Assembly (NCBI GenBank): GCA_002434005.1
Contig: DJJF01000014.1
Span: 1 to 6,109 of the forward strand
Length of the DNA: 6,109 nt
From: Candidatus Saccharibacteria bacterium UBA6575
GTDB taxonomy: Bacteria > Patescibacteriota > Saccharimonadia > Saccharimonadales > Saccharimonadaceae
Reading direction: 5' to 3'
Below the pieces are notes generated by a model. That model was given only the letters and a program-made list of their open reading frames with translations. It was not told the origin of the DNA and did no database searches. Below are positions 5,405 to 6,109 of this stretch, in pieces. The position numbers were made by a program, and so were the translations under genes. Numbering within the stretch: the first letter of the stretch is position 1; each line of letters opens with the position of its first letter.

Positions 5405-5746
5405 CTACTCCTCCTCGTCTTCGGTTTGGTTCTTCTTGGCTGCTTCCAGCTTAGCGCGTTCCTTGCTGTCTACTTTCACAAGTAGATAACGGATCACGTC
5501 GTCGCTGATATTGAACGCGTTAGAAATCTTCAACGGTGCTTCAGCAGGCAGCTCTACGTCCATAAGAACGTAAACGGCAAAGTCCTGCCTTGCAACACGG
5601 TACGCCAGCTTCTTCTTGCCCCAGTTGTCTTCTTTGGCGATCTTACCACCGTTCGTCGTGACCAAGTCACGGACGGTCTTCAGCGCCTTTTCCAGATCGC
5701 TCTCGCGGTCCGGGTGAACCAACACGGTCAGTTCATATTCCTGCAT
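5405..5746 (-). CDS. rpsF: 30S ribosomal protein bS6
   Basis: The 113-residue protein matches bS6, the partner of bS18 on the 30S platform. Family motifs are MQEYELTVLVHPD (1-13), WGKKKLAYRVARQDFAVYVL (42-61) and DDVIRYLLVKVD (82-93). The protein ends in an encoded acidic tail, TEDEEE; in E. coli, RimK adds glutamates to the S6 tail after translation. The start is clear: AGGAGG at 5754-5759 lies 7 nt before the ATG. The tail codons GAG-GAG-GAG also serve as the ribosome-binding site for ssb. Confidence 0.97.
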   Translation of the reverse strand: MQEYELTVLVHPDRESDLEKALKTVRDLVTTNGGKIAKEDNWGKKKLAYRVARQDFAVYVLMDVELPAEAPLKISNAFNISDDVIRYLLVKVDSKERAKLEAAKKNQTEDEEE

Positions 5747-5764
5747 ATAGTTTCCTCCTCTGGA

Positions 5765-5801
5765 ATCCTTGCATAGGATGCTTGTTCTGTCTCAAACAAG
5801 C
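5765..5801 (-). promoter_or_regulatory. Two abutting hairpins in the rpsF leader
   Basis: In the minus-strand leader the arms GCTTGTT (5795-5801) and AACAAGC (5780-5786) form a perfect 7-bp stem with an 8-nt loop, extendable by a T-G pair. Immediately after it, ATCCT (5775-5779) and AGGAT (5765-5769) form a 5-bp stem with a 5-nt loop. The second stem ends 5 nt before AGGAGG. bS6:bS18 autoregulation through a leader RNA with a CCG-containing bulge is known in many bacteria; I find no CCG in this leader, so the canonical motif is not evident. Confidence 0.45.
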
Positions 5802-5821
5802 CTAGGTTGATAACAGGTATG

Positions 5822-5850
5822 ATTATAGCAGATTTCAGAGGTAACGTCTA
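5822..5850 (-). promoter_or_regulatory. Predicted sigma70-type promoter of the rpsF-ssb-rpsR-efp operon
   Basis: On the minus strand TAGACG (5845-5850, 4 of 6 to consensus) is followed after 17 nt by a perfect TATAAT (5822-5827). Transcription should start near 5815, about 69 nt before the rpsF ATG. The first three bases of the -35 are the TAG stop codon of ftsK, so the promoter and the ftsK gene overlap. Confidence 0.75.
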
Positions 5851-6109
5851 CTCGTCGTCACCCGATGCGAGCTCGTCCATGCTGGAGATCAGCACGTCAC
5901 GCGGACGGGAGCCGTCAGCCGGGCCGATGACACCCTGCTCTTCCATCTCTTCGATGATACGTGCGGCCCGGGCGTAGCCGATGCGCAGTCGGCGCTGCAG
6001 CAGGCTGGTGCTGGCCTTACGGCTCTCTATGACCACGCGCAAGGCGTCATTGTACATGTCGTCCCCGCCTTCGCTATTCATGTCCATCACCACGCCGCCC
6101 TTGCCGTTC
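5848..6109 (-). CDS. ftsK: DNA translocase FtsK/SpoIIIE, C-terminal end (gamma domain); start beyond right edge
   Basis: The last 86 codons of a gene enter from the right edge. They encode the FtsK gamma domain, a winged helix that in studied bacteria reads polar DNA motifs (KOPS) and activates XerCD recombination at dif during chromosome segregation. The family signature is clear: DDMYNDALRVVIESRKASTS followed by LLQRRLRIGYARAARIIEEM and EEQGVIGPADGSRPRDVL. The C-terminal tail is acidic (ASGDDE). An ATG at 6093 exists in this frame, but the reading frame stays open to the window edge (NGKGGVVMDMNS). NGKGG fits the end of the motor domain, so this is the 3' part of a longer gene. It ends 101 nt before rpsF. 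Confidence 0.93.
   Translation of the reverse strand, partial: NGKGGVVMDMNSEGGDDMYNDALRVVIESRKASTSLLQRRLRIGYARAARIIEEMEEQGVIGPADGSRPRDVLISSMDELASGDDE

Noticed and set aside
5848..6093. Complete 81-codon small gene starting at ATG 6093
   Set aside because: The frame continues to the window edge and the sequence is the FtsK gamma domain, so it is the end of a longer gene.
536..6109. TGA-to-Gly recoding
   Set aside because: All genes are full length without in-frame TGA, so nothing in the window requires an alternative code.

Overview
The window looks like a piece of a small-genome bacterium, most likely Candidatus Saccharibacteria (TM7) or another member of the Candidate Phyla Radiation. This is judged from recalled family resemblance: an EF-P with an 'MGRGGS' tip loop, a short bS18, a compact rpsF-ssb-rpsR block, a short TlyA, and large secreted proteins next to housekeeping genes. 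All genes read through in the standard code. The lineage is an inference that I could not test by search. Nine of the ten genes have a visible stop codon, and none of the nine is TGA.

Layout from right to left, since all but one gene are on the minus strand. (1) 6109-5848 is the C-terminal end of an FtsK/SpoIIIE-type DNA translocase, namely its gamma winged helix. (2) A 5747-5850 control region holds a good sigma70-type promoter whose -35 contains the ftsK stop codon, and a leader with two abutting hairpins. (3) A tight operon follows: rpsF, ssb, rpsR, a 95-codon single-pass membrane protein of unknown function, and efp, with gaps of 4, 13, 4 and 0 nt. (4) One plus-strand gene (3405-3881) encodes a two-helix membrane protein with a winged-helix tail. 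It converges on efp with only 5 nt between stops and is divergent from tlyA. Its -10 lies so close to its ATG that the mRNA is probably leaderless. (5) tlyA (3353-2637) encodes an S4-domain rRNA 2'-O-methyltransferase. (6) A large exported protein (2551-536) has its own strong promoter, a CshA-like beta domain, a Pro-rich linker and seven Asp-box repeats forming a predicted seven-bladed beta-propeller. (7) A 227-nt gap holds a strong promoter and a long leader. (8) The first 102 codons of a second exported protein run off the left edge. This last gene has about 88% GC at third codon positions, far above the rest of the window.

The right half is translation and replication housekeeping: two 30S proteins, SSB, EF-P and, through TlyA, ribosomal RNA methylation. 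The left 2.5 kb codes for cell-surface or secreted proteins. If the host is an episymbiotic Saccharibacterium, these are candidates for contact with the host cell, but that is inference. I see no mobile element, CRISPR array, tRNA or rRNA. No stretch longer than 300 nt lacks a gene; the largest gap is 309-535.
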